Assembly: GCA_051294375.1 (NCBI GenBank)
Contig: CM119264.1
Coordinates: 10,000,175-10,064,174 of the forward strand
Direction of reading: 5' to 3'
Length of the DNA: 64,000 nucleotides
Source of the DNA: Paraspadella gotoi
Taxonomy: Eukaryota; Chaetognatha
This document shows, piece by piece, positions 1 to 26,279 of the stretch. The position numbers were made by a program, and so were the translations under genes. The notes below the pieces were generated by a model. That model did not search any database and was not told where the DNA came from. It was given only the letters and a program-made list of their open reading frames with translations. How positions within the stretch are numbered: position 1 is the first letter of the stretch; each line of letters starts with the position of its first letter.

Positions 1-393
1 TTACTTGTATAAGCCACTCACAATGGCCGTTTGTATCGCCTGGGCGAAAGAAATGAGTAACGATCCATATGTAATGTTGTATTCCATGACTAATGCACTC
101 AAGAATATTCACTTGTGTCAAAAGGTCCATCCACCGAAAATGTTATCTTTGATTACTCTTATAAGTATAAATTGAACCGCCATCCTTCACCCGATAGTTC
201 TTACTCTACTTTCGTCGTCCCTCTACTCCTCTCTTCTCTCTCTGCGATTATAGATGTTTGTCCTAATTTTCTAAGAGGCGTCAACGAAGACTAATGCTTT
301 CGAAGAAAGAATCTGCTCTAAAATGTCGCATTTCCGTCAATTACTATCAAGAGTCTATCCGAAACTGCTCATAAAACAAAGACGAAACTGTGC

Positions 394-610
394 NNNNNNN
401 NNNNNNNNNNNNNNNNNNNNNNNNNNNNNNNNNNNNNNNNNNNNNNNNNNNNNNNNNNNNNNNNNNNNNNNNNNNNNNNNNNNNNNNNNNNNNNNNNNNN
501 NNNNNNNNNNNNNNNNNNNNNNNNNNNNNNNNNNNNNNNNNNNNNNNNNNNNNNNNNNNNNNNNNNNNNNNNNNNNNNNNNNNNNNNNNNNNNNNNNNNN
601 NNNNNNNNNN
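394..610. other. Assembly gap (N run)
   Basis: Run of 217 N. Open frames that cross it in any direction have no meaning. Confidence 0.99.
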
Positions 611-784
611 TCGGAAAGTAAATAGAGGTCTGGAAAGAAAAAAAAAAGGGAAAACAATCCCGGAGGAAGGTCGAGACGAAAAAACAACGGCGCGAGTTTG
701 AAGGTTTGGGCTTGAAGTGAGTTGATTAACGACGGGACTAAAAGCATCGGAGAAAAATACTTCACGACCCGGTGAGGGGGGGGG

Positions 785-862
785 NNNNNNNNNNNNNNNN
801 NNNNNNNNNNNNNNNNNNNNNNNNNNNNNNNNNNNNNNNNNNNNNNNNNNNNNNNNNNNNNN
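785..862. other. Assembly gap (N run) next to a (GA)n tract
   Basis: Run of 78 N between a G homopolymer and a (GA)n microsatellite, a typical place for short-read assembly to fail. Confidence 0.99.
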
Positions 863-3800
863 GAGAGAGAGAGAGAGAGAGAGAGAGAATAAAATAAGGC
901 AAAAGAGTGAGTAGGAACTCAGAGATAATAACCCTATCATTATCAAATTTCCACTAGACCCACCCACATCTATCCATTAACCATATTCATTCTAACTCAC
1001 CCTCCCTAAATCCATGGACACGAAGACCGAAAGAGCGAAGGAAAAGATGAGTTTAAACTAAGATGAGTTTAAACTTTCTCGTTTTTAGCGAAACTCGGTT
1101 TAACGACGCGGAATGAGGAGGTGGAAGGATGAAAGGAGGCAAAATATGGAAACTTTAGTGGAAAGAGAAAAGTTATCTAAAATAAGAAGTTATGTCAACC
1201 GCCGGTTGCCTGTCAACCCAGCTTGGGGGGACGTTTGTCCTGTTATCGTCTGACCATCTCGCTTAATAAACGCTGAGTGTTGTCGGATGTGAGGCAAATT
1301 GAGGCCCTGTGAATATACCGCCTCCGAGAAAGATTTTCTTTATCGAGGTTAAATTTTTGAATTTTTAAAAAAATTAATAATATCAATTCCAATGAAGAAA
1401 TCACAAGAGAGAGAATGAAGACATAAACGAGAATTTTCTGAATTTTCTGAGCACGAGAGGAGAAGATAGGTTCGAGTTATGAGGTTAACCGCCGACGACG
1501 ACTACGACGACAACGACGACGACAAGGACGACGACGACGACGATTAAAACCTACTTTGCTAAAAATGTTTCGCGAAGTTTTAGACGAGCGAGACTTGACC
1601 GAGCGGAAACGAAAATGAAAGATCGTTTGAGACTTAATGCCCATAGCAAAAAAAAATTTGGACAGGAAATTCGATATTTTACTATTTAAGATTTTTTTTT
1701 ACATTATGGTCTTTTTCACTCTGTTTACCATTCTTTTTATATCAACAACGGTAAATATTCGGAACTTAACCGAAAAAAAAAACTGTCCGTTCCACGTCGC
1801 TTAACGCAACTGAGAAAAAAAAGGGGAAAAAATCCCTTGGCAAAAAAAGAGAAAGGAAAATGGCTGACGCCCGCGGTTTTCACCGGTCATCGATTTCGAG
1901 CCTTCGATTAGTCAGCGCGAGAAGGCGAGGAGGTAGTCCGGGGCGGGTCTAAGAGAAGACATTGGAAAAAAGGTCAGAAGAGGGGCGTACAGGTAGTAGG
2001 GGTTCGGAGTGAGGTCGCGACTGAGGAATCCGTTATTAACGGCCAGAGGAAAACTGAGAGGGCAAGAGCGAAAAGGTCAGGCTAAAGCCTTAAGGGGTCA
2101 GGCAATGACCGCGGTCGAGCTCCAGATTTCTTATTGCGAAAAAAGCAATAAGACGTGGAAGGCGACGCCGAATTGTTTACAGAAAAGCAGCGTCGCCCTG
2201 TCTTTGTGGACGCCTCGCATTGATTGATCGATAAAATGCTGACGAAGAATTAATATTTTTAAGTAAATTAGTTACAAATTATACTAAATTTCCTTTTTAA
2301 TAATCGTGAAATAATTAGTTAGTGCTAATTATTTAACTATTTGCTTTTATATATTGATGTTTTGATTGTGACTGTATCTAAACCCTGATACGAATAAAAG
2401 TAATATAAAATTAGGTCCTTATCTTCAGGTGTGTTCAGATCACTGTATTCTTTCTTTGTTGAAAGTTTCAGCTTTCTCTCTCGCACGAAAATTTGTCCAA
2501 TTTTTCGCAACTCTCTTTTGCGCCGAAAAAAAAAAGGCTTGAATCTTGACATATCCGTTTTTTATTGTCTCAATTTTGAAACGAATCTGTAATATCAAAC
2601 TTTGAATGAAAAAAGGCGCGACATATTCCATCGTCGCGGTCGTTTCCCCTCCCTGCCAAAAAAACCTCCAGCTAATCTGAGGTCGAAAGTTGAATCACCG
2701 AAGCGAAGCAGCGCGTGAATCCGTGAGGCTGGATGCGGCGCGATAAGTGACCTCCTCCCGATGTCGGTGAACCTCCGTGAACCTTCGCGTCAATAACCAG
2801 AGTTCGAGACCAGATTCGTCGATTGAGCGAAATCGCGAGGAGCAACGACTTCGTGATAAGATTCACGCTGCGGAATCCGTAGAGTTTAGTAGAAGAGATA
2901 AAGGAGGAGAGCGGTAAGAATTCGTGTATGTCTTGGTACAAAAAGTAGAAAAAGTATTTATTCGTTCAATTAATAGGCTAACTTGCCCGAAATTTTGACA
3001 GGCTCCGTTAACATAACAAGACTGTGCAAGTTTTTAATTCATACTCAAGGACTAGTTTATTCCTTCAAACAGTACTGGGTTTCCCAATCATTGAAGCGAT
3101 ATAACATTTTATCAACTGTTTCATTTGAATATACATACCTATTAGGTATCAGATTTCAGGTCGAAGTTTCATCAGCTCCCCCTCCATCTCCGCCTCCTCC
3201 GCGCAAAGGGGAAGGGGTTAACCTCACCTCTCGACCTCACCCTAAAATCTCGCGATCGGAAGTTAACCCGAATCGGGGGAAAGATCGCGGAGAGCCTCTC
3301 ACCTTGTTTTTCGCTTTGGTTGGACGCAAACTGTCTCCACCTCGCTGGAGCGGAACGGGGAGAGAGAGAGAGAGAGAGGTAGGAGAGAGAGAAGAGGAGA
3401 GAAGAGAGAAGAGGTGAGAGAGAGAGAGACGAGAGAGACGAGAGAGGGCAGGAGATGATTGAGAGAGAGAAGAGAGAGAGATGAGAAGAGAGAGCAGAGA
3501 AGCATAAATAAAAAAGGAAAAGAAAGTCACCGATTTACCAATCCCTTCTTGTCGCTCTTTGTTGTTTGTCGTCGTCGCCGTCATCATCTTCGGTGTTGTT
3601 TCTTTTGTTTTTTTCCTTTTGATCCTTTTTCGTCGTCGTAGTCGTCGTCGTTGTCGTCTTTTTCTTTTTCGCCTGACAGATTTTCAAGGAATATCATCCG
3701 GTGCAATCGAATCAAAATGACATAAAAGCGAAACGGATTTATTTTTATACAAGAAAATATCGAATTAAATCGAGATGATTTTTTTTTTACGACTATTCGT

Positions 3801-4072
3801 AACCAATTCATCATATTATTATTAATCTTGTAGATGTTAGCAACTCGGAATCAGTTTCAGTATCGGTAATCATGGCGTTTCACAGTTCAATTACAAATTT
3901 CGGAGGATTGTAGGACGATGAGTAATGGAGGATGAAGCTGATTATAAAGTTTCGGTTATTCTATCCATTATTATTCTATCCGTCTCTCCATGAGTCTGTC
4001 CCTGTGTCAGTCTGACAAAAAAAAAATTGTTTGCAACAAAACGGACTCGATCCTATTTCTCTTTCTTTCCAG

Positions 4073-14312
<10,240 letters not shown>

Positions 14313-14315
<3 letters not shown>

Positions 14316-14319
14316 CTAG
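14313..14319 (+). promoter_or_regulatory. Leaky stop context UGA CUAG
   Basis: The stop codon of the Ig/LDLa gene is TGA followed at once by CTAG. UGA CUA(G) is the best established stop-codon readthrough motif in animals and viruses. The frame downstream is open. That it works here is inference. Confidence 0.7.
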
Positions 14320-15053
14320 GGGCCTGCGACGCCGAGACGCCCGACTCTTCCGCCCTCTTCATCAAGTCGCTCATTTGTTCCGACGCCGCGTTGGACGACG
14401 GCGTCGCCGCTGACGACGACGACGACGACGCCGGTGACGACGATAATCGTGACGACGCCGTCTCTCTCGCCTTCTCCTCTTCCTCCTCCCCCCGCCATTC
14501 CTCATCCCTATCCTCGTCCAGACTTCGTCGTTTCCGGTCCGAACGCGATCTCCGCGGCCGACGTGGCGGCGGCGGCGGCGGCGGTGGCGCTTCGCCGGGT
14601 GAGGTCGCTTCATCTCTACTGATGACTGGAGACTCGGGATCATGGGGCGCCTTCGTCCCCGCCATGGCGCCAAACTATTCCCCCTCCCCCGCCCACTTTG
14701 GCGGATCGATCTCGCCGGCCCACTGCGGGGTCTACCGTTTCCAGTCGGAGCATCAACAGCAGCAGCAGCAAGAACAGCATCACATGACCAAATACGACCG
14801 ACCCATCGTCCGAAGAGACTTAAAGATGCCACCAACGACGTCGACGACGGCCTCAACGACGGCGTCGACCCACCCGGATCAGAGGTCAGAGGTGAGAGGT
14901 CGCGACTTGAAGCTCGTCGAGTTTCTCCAGAGGTCAAGGGTCGATTCTTCTGCGTCGCGAGCGTCACGGGACACGCCCCCAAACAGGTGGCCGAACGATG
15001 GCAGCACGAGTTCCTCGGGAATCGAAACTGATCAACTCATTTCCAGTTATTGA
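14316..15053 (+). CDS. Candidate readthrough extension of the Ig/LDLa protein (245 codons)
   Basis: This is the continuation, in the same exon and frame, after the TGA at 14313-14315. It is open for 245 sense codons and ends with a stop at 15051-15053 (last residues DQLISSY). Composition is that of a low-complexity cytoplasmic tail: an acidic run (AADDDDDDAG), Ser-rich and Gly-rich segments, a polyQ block near 14755-14780, and more ordered stretches such as GDSGSWGAFVPAMAPNYSP and TKYDRPIVRRDLKMPP. Third codon positions are strongly biased to C and G, as in the coding exons upstream. An unselected 3' UTR of this length would be expected to meet several stops. Alternatives: an alternative splice skipping the TGA (a GT lies at 14310-14311, a poor donor), or chance in GC-rich sequence, which weakens the open-frame argument. 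Confidence 0.6.
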   Translation, partial: LGACDAETPDSSALFIKSLICSDAALDDGVAADDDDDDAGDDDNRDDAVSLAFSSSSSPRHSSSLSSSRLRRFRSERDLRGRRGGGGGGGGASPGEVASSLLMTGDSGSWGAFVPAMAPNYSPSPAHFGGSISPAHCGVYRFQSEHQQQQQQEQHHMTKYDRPIVRRDLKMPPTTSTTASTTASTHPDQRSEVRGRDLKLVEFLQRSRVDSSASRASRDTPPNRWPNDGSTSSSGIETDQLISSY

Positions 15054-18753
<3,700 letters not shown>

Positions 18754-21700
18754 TCATGTCACAGGGGTTCTCACGGTTTCCATGGCGATAGAATCGTCGC
18801 CAAATCGCGAGCGCCTATCGTAGACAGTGTCCTCGTCATCGAATCTCAAGAGGCCACTCCTGGAAACAAAAAGGAGGAAAAAAAAGAGCCACATTTGTTA
18901 ATTTATGTTATGTTTTATTACTTAACTTTTTTCAGATACATTGTTTAGTGAATCGCGCTAAGCTACTTTACAAAATCGCATTGCGTCACTCAATAGGCTT
19001 ATAATTATATTTTCAATTAATTATTTTTTGGGTACTATATTTATATTTCATATTTTTTTATTAGATGATATTATATTACATTGATAATGACAGAGCGAGC
19101 AGGTTTTGCGACTTGGAGGAACCAGAGAGAGAAAATTGACAAACGAGGGTTGCAATCCTTTGTTGTATAACGACAAAAAAGATGGACAATGGACAAGATA
19201 AAAACTTTAAAAATATCACTCTGAAATGTTATTAGTAAATATATCTTTAAATTTGGCTTATAACAAGTACTCGATAGAAAAGGTTGGTAAATGGAATTGA
19301 GCGCGATGTTAACCCGTGATAAAACAAAAAGGAAAAAAAAAGAAAAAAAAAAACTTAAGAAAAAGTCATCTCTAAACGTTCATACCAAGTATACATGACA
19401 GCAGTTTGTGTGGTATTTTAGTGTTTAAATAATTCCACATGACTTGAACTAGCCTCTCGTAAAAACTATGTGGCTCTACATGAAAGATTTTTACTATTTC
19501 TATAGAAATAAAATCGATTTTAAAATCGTGTCCACTTTTGTCATCAATACTTTCTACGATTGAATCCCCAAGAAAAGTCGAATGTTATGAAAAAGAAATT
19601 ACCTGGCAGTCAAGCTGCCAGACCGCCAGCGAGGATGAATGACGGTCAGCTATAAAAGTGGAACGCATTAAAGGAACCAAGAAAACGAAAATTCGATCAA
19701 GTCCGTACAGAAATGACCACAGCATGATTACTGCTTTTTTTCGAAGGAAGCAAAAAGATATATTATATATAAACTCAGTGAATAAAGGCCATCCCAAGAT
19801 ATATTTTTTTTTTCAAATTAGATACGGGTTTTGCATGTTGGGAACACGTTTTAAATTGAACTAATTATTTCTTACTGTTACTTGATAATTATCAATCTGT
19901 TAATCTGTAACTGTTTCACTTGGTCACTATCGAGAAATAAAGCAAATCACATCAAATCAAAACGATTGATTCTTGTTTACTTATTTATTTAAAATTTAAA
20001 ATGTACAAAATAAAACTACAGACATTTTACCTTTCAGAATCTCGACGATTGGCCTGTCGAGTTTTGAGGAAGTAAAGGACAGAAGCGACAATCGCGATTC
20101 CAATCAAAAGTGCAATGAACCTGTTCAAAATGAATTTTTTTTAATTTTGATTTTTTTTGGTTTCATAATTTATTTATTTTTCCTATTTTTTTATTTTCGT
20201 TTTTTAATTCATTTTAATTTTTTACTGTTGTATTTTTTTTTATTTCTGTCTTTGTTATTTCAATCTCTTTTCTTCATAATAAAAAAATAGACAAATGAAA
20301 GAATTGTCAAGAAATGTACATCTTATTTATGCCAATAAAAACTTTCGTTTTCACTAAATCTTCAGGGATGAAAAATAGCCCCACATCCTAATCGAGGTGT
20401 CGACGCTACTTACCCCCAGGTGACGGCGCTGCCGGTGCTGGCGGGGTAAGCGTCGAAATCGTTGAGATCCTTGGCCTCGAGCCATTCGTCGCCCTCGTTG
20501 TCTTTGGTCTTTTTCGAATTCTTCGCCGTCTTCAGGTAAGGATCGTTGGGGGTGGGGCATACCAACGCCTCCTCCGTCCAGTGGAGACGCTTTTCGTGCG
20601 GCGCCGAGAAAAGATTGTTCCACAACGAGGTCGCAGCCGCAGCGTTGGCCTGGGTGAGTTGAGGTAAGGGAGGAGGATGTGAAAGGAAATTCTAAATTGA
20701 AAGCTGTCACTGCCTCTGTCTTTCTTTCTCTGATTACTTCTATTCACAAAAATCCTCATTACTGCTTCACCAATTTTTTTTAAAGATTTTTTCCCCGAAT
20801 TAAATTTATTTTTAAACCAGCCTTCTCGGTTTTCTCCCTCCAATATTGTTCCCACCATTTGTCCATCTCGATCTAATATCATTTCGTTTGGTTTTATTTA
20901 TTTTTTTTTCATTTCATTTCATTTCATTTCATTTCAATTTCATTTCTTTTCATTTCATTTAGTTTCATTTATTTTTAATTTCATCTCATCCTCACTTTGG
21001 CTGAAAGATGAAAGCAATCGAGCGCAAAGAAACTCAGGTCGGGCGTTCCCTTAAAATCGCCGTTCTTCGTCGTGGGCGGGGCGTTGGCGAAGACGGGTTG
21101 ACGGACGACGGTGAAGTTGTCGAAGGCTTCGAACTCACCCGCCAGGTGATCCAGCATCTGCGGCGGAAGGAGAGAAGTAAATCTATCTTTCTCCTTGTCT
21201 CCCTTTTTCTCTTTTTCTCTCTCTCTTTCTTTCTATTACTTCTCTCTCTCTCTCTCTCTCTCTCTCTTACCTTCCCGTACTCCCCCCTTAGCCAATTCCC
21301 TTGCGCCAAGTTCTCCATCTTCCCTGAAGCAAAGTAAGGACACTCGTTCGTCAAGAAAGTCCGACAGACGGGCGCCGCTTTGGCCATGGCGCTCGTTGAC
21401 ATCGGGATGTCGCCGGGCGCCACAAGGTTGACGAAGACCCTCGGCATGGTCCTCAGCGTGTCCAACGACGCCTGGAGAGACTTGAAGAAGTGCTCTGGGA
21501 GTTTGTCGCTGTCGTAGGTGCAGAGATCCGCGCCCCCGACGAAGAGAGTTACGAGTTTCCAATCTTCCACGAAATTGACTCGCTGAAAATAAATGAGAAG
21601 AGATTAGGGTTACTACTTGTTTTAGTATTTTTATTGCACTGTAATAAATCAATGAACCGTTTGTATTTCTTTTTTTTTTTCTGCAGTGTCAACGCACCCG

Positions 21701-23125
21701 GTCGCTTCGTATCCGCTCCACCAGCTCCGCCGCTTGCCGCGGAATGTCCGCCGCCGACGCGCCAGCGCTGGCCACCTCGAAATCCTCGCCGCTACCCTGA
21801 CTCGCGTAACCAACGACGTTCGGGTTGTACATTCGGAGGAAATTGGGTAAAGTTGTCACCTCGTGGATTGAACTGTCGCCGCCAACACTCCAAGACCTTA
21901 AATATGTAAGGGGTGATAAGGGTAATGGACTGTGTAGATAACAGAACGGGTAGGAAAAGAAGGCAGAGTGTGACGAAGAGTTAAAAAGAGATAAAACTAA
22001 ATAAACAATATTCAATATTCAGTGAGGACGAATGGATTTATATCTTGAATTATAGATGTGCTCCCAGCCGGAACGGGAGAGAGAGTGATGAAGAAACGGC
22101 AGATCATCAAATATGTAAATTCTAAATTAGGCTATCGTGTTTCGCGATGGAAGCGTCACGAGGCAATGACGTCTTAAGGATGTTTGGCGCCACGACGCCA
22201 ACGAATGTCGTCAACGAAGGCTGACGTTAAAAGCCCGAGATGACGAGAGCATCGAAAACGTCTCAGCCTCTGACAAGGACGAGAAGGCTGCGTTTTCAAT
22301 ATTTGGCGAGGACGGAGGTTTTAGGTTTCAATGACTTGACGTTTTTTTTCAATAAAAACCTCTTCAAATTTAATATAAATATACTTTCATGCGTAATATC
22401 AATTTTTTATAAAAGTATTCATTTTTCCCTTCTTTCACATGATAATCGTTTCTCATTTCCATTTCGCCATTTCGTTTTCCATTCGTCGTGCTTTTTTCCC
22501 ACCTCCGTTTCCGCCCCCCCCCCATTTTTAACCTGCCCCGCCACTCTTTTGCCGTCTCCTCCGGCCGGGTCGCCAGCGCCCGAAGCCTGTGGAGAGGGAG
22601 TCGCCGAGGGCGGCGACGACCCTGACGTCGCTCGGACGAAGTTGATGGACGGAAGTCGGGACCCTGGAGGAAGAGGGAAGGGTCTGGCAGGAGAAGCTGC
22701 CTCGCGCACGGAGAGTTTGATCGTTGGCGTCTGGATTGAGGGGAGTTGGGAGATATGCAGTGAGTGAGGTAGGAATTTGGGGACTTAAGGCAAAGTCATG
22801 AAATGTCATGACTCATGAGTCATGACAGTGTCATGATATAAAGAGCGTTATCTTTTTTATGAGCTTTGTAACGTATAAGCGTCATGGTTAAAGGAGTGAA
22901 GATAAATCAAAACTAGAGAGCCTCACCATCGAAGAGTCGGAGATGCTCTGTCCAAGCGGCTTGGTTCTTTTTCACTTGTTCCGCCGCTTGATTCACTTTC
23001 GAAGCAAAGTCGTCCGCGGCGGCTGCGGCTGCGGCGGCGGCGTCTCCGGACGCTTCTCGACGAACGACGACGCAGAAGGAAAACAAAAGGCAGAGAAGCG
23101 ACGGGAGGTGGCGCGGGGCGTTCAT
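18754..23125 (-). CDS. PLB1-like membrane GDSL phospholipase B, eight exons
   Basis: Predicted ecto-lipase hydrolysing acyl esters of phospholipids at the cell surface. Exons: 23125-22927, 22730-22533, 21896-21698, 21582-21271, 21157-20996, 20649-20414, 20120-20031, 18859-18754, with matching phases, about 500 residues. Exon 1 gives a signal peptide ([15 protein letters not shown]). Exon 2 has [15 protein letters not shown] with the nucleophile Ser near residue 111. Exon 3 has [10 protein letters not shown] and [12 protein letters not shown]. Exon 4 has [16 protein letters not shown]; most relatives have GGNDLC, so the oxyanion Asn of block III is Ala. Exon 5 has the DCFH catalytic Asp/His block. 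Exon 7 is a transmembrane helix ([17 protein letters not shown]) and exon 8 a cytoplasmic tail ending ETVRTPVT. Human PLB1 has four tandem domains; here there is one. Exon 2 seems to lack 1 nt near 22577 just after the GDSL motif, probably a sequence error. Confidence 0.88.
20911..20970. repeat. (TTTCA)n-like pentanucleotide repeat
   Basis: Repeated CATTT/TTTCA units with interruptions, in the intron between exons 5 and 6 of the PLB1-like gene. Part of the matching place in the inverted copy (about 44100-44160) is also repetitive. Confidence 0.85.
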
Positions 23126-23199
23126 GGCTGCGGAAATTCAATTTCAGACGAAAATTCGATCAAAAAATACTTGACGCTGATGAAAACGTGATTTACAAA

Positions 23200-23632
23200 T
23201 CAAGAGTTGCTGAGTTAAATTTAAAATAAGTTAGGAGGCGAAAAATTATTAATTTAGTTATTTCCGATGGGTTTAACGTTTTCTCCTTCGTTAACTAAAC
23301 AGTTTTCATACATACTTGAATTTAGCCTCTTTTTTTTGCACGTGATCCAAATCAATCTCGACGAATGTTTTTAATGTTTATTGTAATCCATATAGTTATT
23401 AGTTAGTGAAGGTGCGGTATTACATTTCAGACAAATCGGTTTTTTTTTTAGTCCCTTCAAATGGCATTTCCTGTTAAAGAGTTTAACTTGAAAATACCGA
23501 AGGCGATTTACTCAATTAAAGATTTACTGAAAATTCACTCTGATGAAAAAAAATGCACAGAGTTGTTATTTTCGATTTCGACTCGATAAAAGGAAAACGG
23601 CAGCACAGCCTCGACGGGAGCCTTTCATTCAC

Positions 23633-23677
<45 letters not shown>

Positions 23678-25024
23678 CTGTATCGTATCTCTCTCTCTCT
23701 AAGTCGGAGTGACAGCGGCTTTTTCTTGCGTCTTCAATAATCGTGGGAGTACTTAGGTTGGAGGCTACGTAACATATTAGGCACAGCACCTCGGTTACTG
23801 TGAGTCACCGAATAAAACTCACGACTTCGGGCATTGGTTCAAACTTGGTGAACAGCTGGGAGAGGCTCGACGCCGAGCCTCTTTCCAACACTTCGATTCA
23901 ACTTTCACTGGCCAGTGGCCACTAATTTAATTCTATTTCTAGCTGCTTTTCTGCTTTACAGCGCTCTTTGAAATAATTTTTTTCAACAAGTATTATTTTT
24001 ATTTAAATTCAAGCATATTAACATTTTAAGAATCATCTCTGAACAAAAAGCTCTAAACCTGAAACATCAAATATTTAATTACTCAAAAGAGGATTTTTTT
24101 TCATATCATATTATATTAAATTCGAGAAAGATCTTACGAACAGGAGCGTGGTTGAACCGCGCCAATAAGTTAGAATATAGAAGCGGTTCAATCAAGAGTA
24201 AACTTTAAAGTTTAATACTTAAAACGGAAAAACCGGACAAGGATTGAAATGGAGCCGAGGAGACGACGACGACAGCCTAGACGACGAGGACAGGGACGAT
24301 AAAGATGGCATGGAGTTTAGAGACGATGGACTTTAATGATAAGAAATAAATTAGTCGAATGAAAAAAGAATTTTTTAAGGTACAACTTTTTCGGTTTAAT
24401 TTTATAACGAAGATTTGATGACAAAGAACGACCGGCTCCAATAGTTCAAACCTTATCAACAAAAGATAAAGCGATGAATGACAAATAAACGATCACGAAA
24501 GACATTAAGAGCATCTGCAGCAAACGATAAACGAATTAGCAGAATACCATTTACCAGATGTTTCACTGTTATTGTTAAGTTCTTTTATTAAATTGTAAAC
24601 CGACTGCAAAATGAACTCATTTCGAAGGATGAACGAGAAAGGAGGACGTCGCTTCGAAAGACGCGGGCCGCTAAAACCCCCAGGATTCGAAACAACCTTC
24701 CAGCAACTTCGTTACGAGGCAGAGTAATGAAAGGATGAAGGGCATGAAAGCCGTTTGGCGCGCCAATAATGCGCGCCGACGCTGCGCGGTGGTGCTTCGC
24801 TGTTGTGCTGCGCGGTGGCCGACTTTGCGCAATGGTGCTGCGCGTCGACGTAGCGGGCGTGTTTTTCTAGTTTTTACGTAAGGCGCCAAGCGGGAGGGAA
24901 TGATCTCATTGAATGAGAGAAAGAGATGCAAGGAAAAAGAGAGGGAATGAGGGAGGGAGAAAGAGAAACTAAAAGGGGAAAAAAGAGAATTGAAACGATT
25001 AAAGAAAAGACAAAGGGACTAGAG

Positions 25025-25085
<61 letters not shown>

Positions 25086-26279
25086 TCGATAGTCGTCGAA
25101 TCAAAACCTCATTTTTCTCTTTCAAACTAAATAACAAGTCATTTTTCGCGCTTCGGACTTTCGCATCGTTATCAACTTTCTAAAGTCTCATCTCACCCTT
25201 GAAGCGTTAACACTCTCGCACTTACCCAGTCTACTCGCTTCTTTATTTATTTCATTTATCACTCTGCCCAGGGTTGTTCAATCTTCACTCTGCCACTCCT
25301 CTCATTCGTTAATTTCCGACCGAATTACTCAAGCCACTGTCGAAAACTCACCCTTAACCGCTCTTCAGCTTTACCACACCCGAGAGTATCTACTATCCAC
25401 CCCTTTTCACTATCCCATCTCATCCTTTTCACTATCCCATTCCCCACGACAAAGGCGCCGGGCTCCGACCAAGGCCGTCGCCCGTCTGCGGGATGATTAT
25501 TTTCGCTGAGAATAATACAGCGACCGTGACGGAGGACGGAGGGGGGGCGGAGCTTACCTTTGAAATTGATGGGTGAGAGGTGAGGTAGAATGGTAAGAGG
25601 ATATCAGGGTAATGGCGATGAATTTTACTGCCTCTTTCCTCTTTTCTTAAGAGTAAGAGATGATAAGAGTTCTTAAGAGATTTTTCCGTTCGTGGGATAA
25701 AACGTTGCAGATTTGGTTAGAGTTGTTCGTGAAAATGGGGTCAGGTAAAAAAAAATGGTAGTGAAAGATTGAGTGAGGACTCGGACTGAGCCGCGAGGAA
25801 AAACGATATTGTGAACGAAGCAACCAAGTTTGGAATGTTTGGGAAGGCTATTAGATTTTTGGAGAGAATTGTTAGCACTCTTGAATGTACAAAAAAAAAT
25901 AAGCTCATGCACGACAAAATCGAAAAATTTGAAAAGGAGCGACAAAGGTAATAATGCAGTCCTATGAAATTCGGGTATAAATAATTATAGATTATCTATA
26001 GATAAGAAATAGATAATTCATGAGAAGATCCTCTATTCGAGTTTTATTTATTTTTAAATTTTTTTTTAGCATAAAAAATATAAATAAAAACTAATTGAAT
26101 TAATGAAAAAAATATCAATTCAACTTAATTATTAAAAAAAACCTAAGAAAAATTTCAAGACTCCGCGGGAAAAAAAATGTCATCCAACATCTTAGATATT
26201 TCTTCATCTCTCATCTTCACCGCATCTGGCAAAAGGCGTGGTCGGATTGACGCGGCACATTCCGTCGGGCAGGCGTACA
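23200..26279. other. Intergenic stretch in copy A; no gene supported
   Basis: AT-rich sequence with (TC)n at 23637-23672 and (GA)n at 25028-25083, and a GC-rich patch near 24760-24870 with repeated GCGCGG words. No ORF here resembles a known protein. It probably carries the promoter of the PLB1-like gene just upstream of 23125. Confidence 0.5.

Larger units (their letters stand above)
1..4072. other. Region upstream of first visible Ig exon; no gene supported
   Basis: No exon with good splice signals and a recognisable protein was found. The stretch holds two assembly gaps, (GA)n and (GAC)n simple repeats (about 863-888, 1490-1546 and 3361-3500), and AT-rich sequence. It is probably 5' intron or upstream sequence of the Ig/LDLa gene, whose missing N-terminal Ig half and signal peptide should lie here, in the gaps or outside the window. 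Confidence 0.5.

Noticed and set aside
14371-14982. Long minus-strand ORF opposite the readthrough extension
   Set aside because: It is an Arg-rich shadow of the GC-rich plus frame, with no splice context or family likeness.
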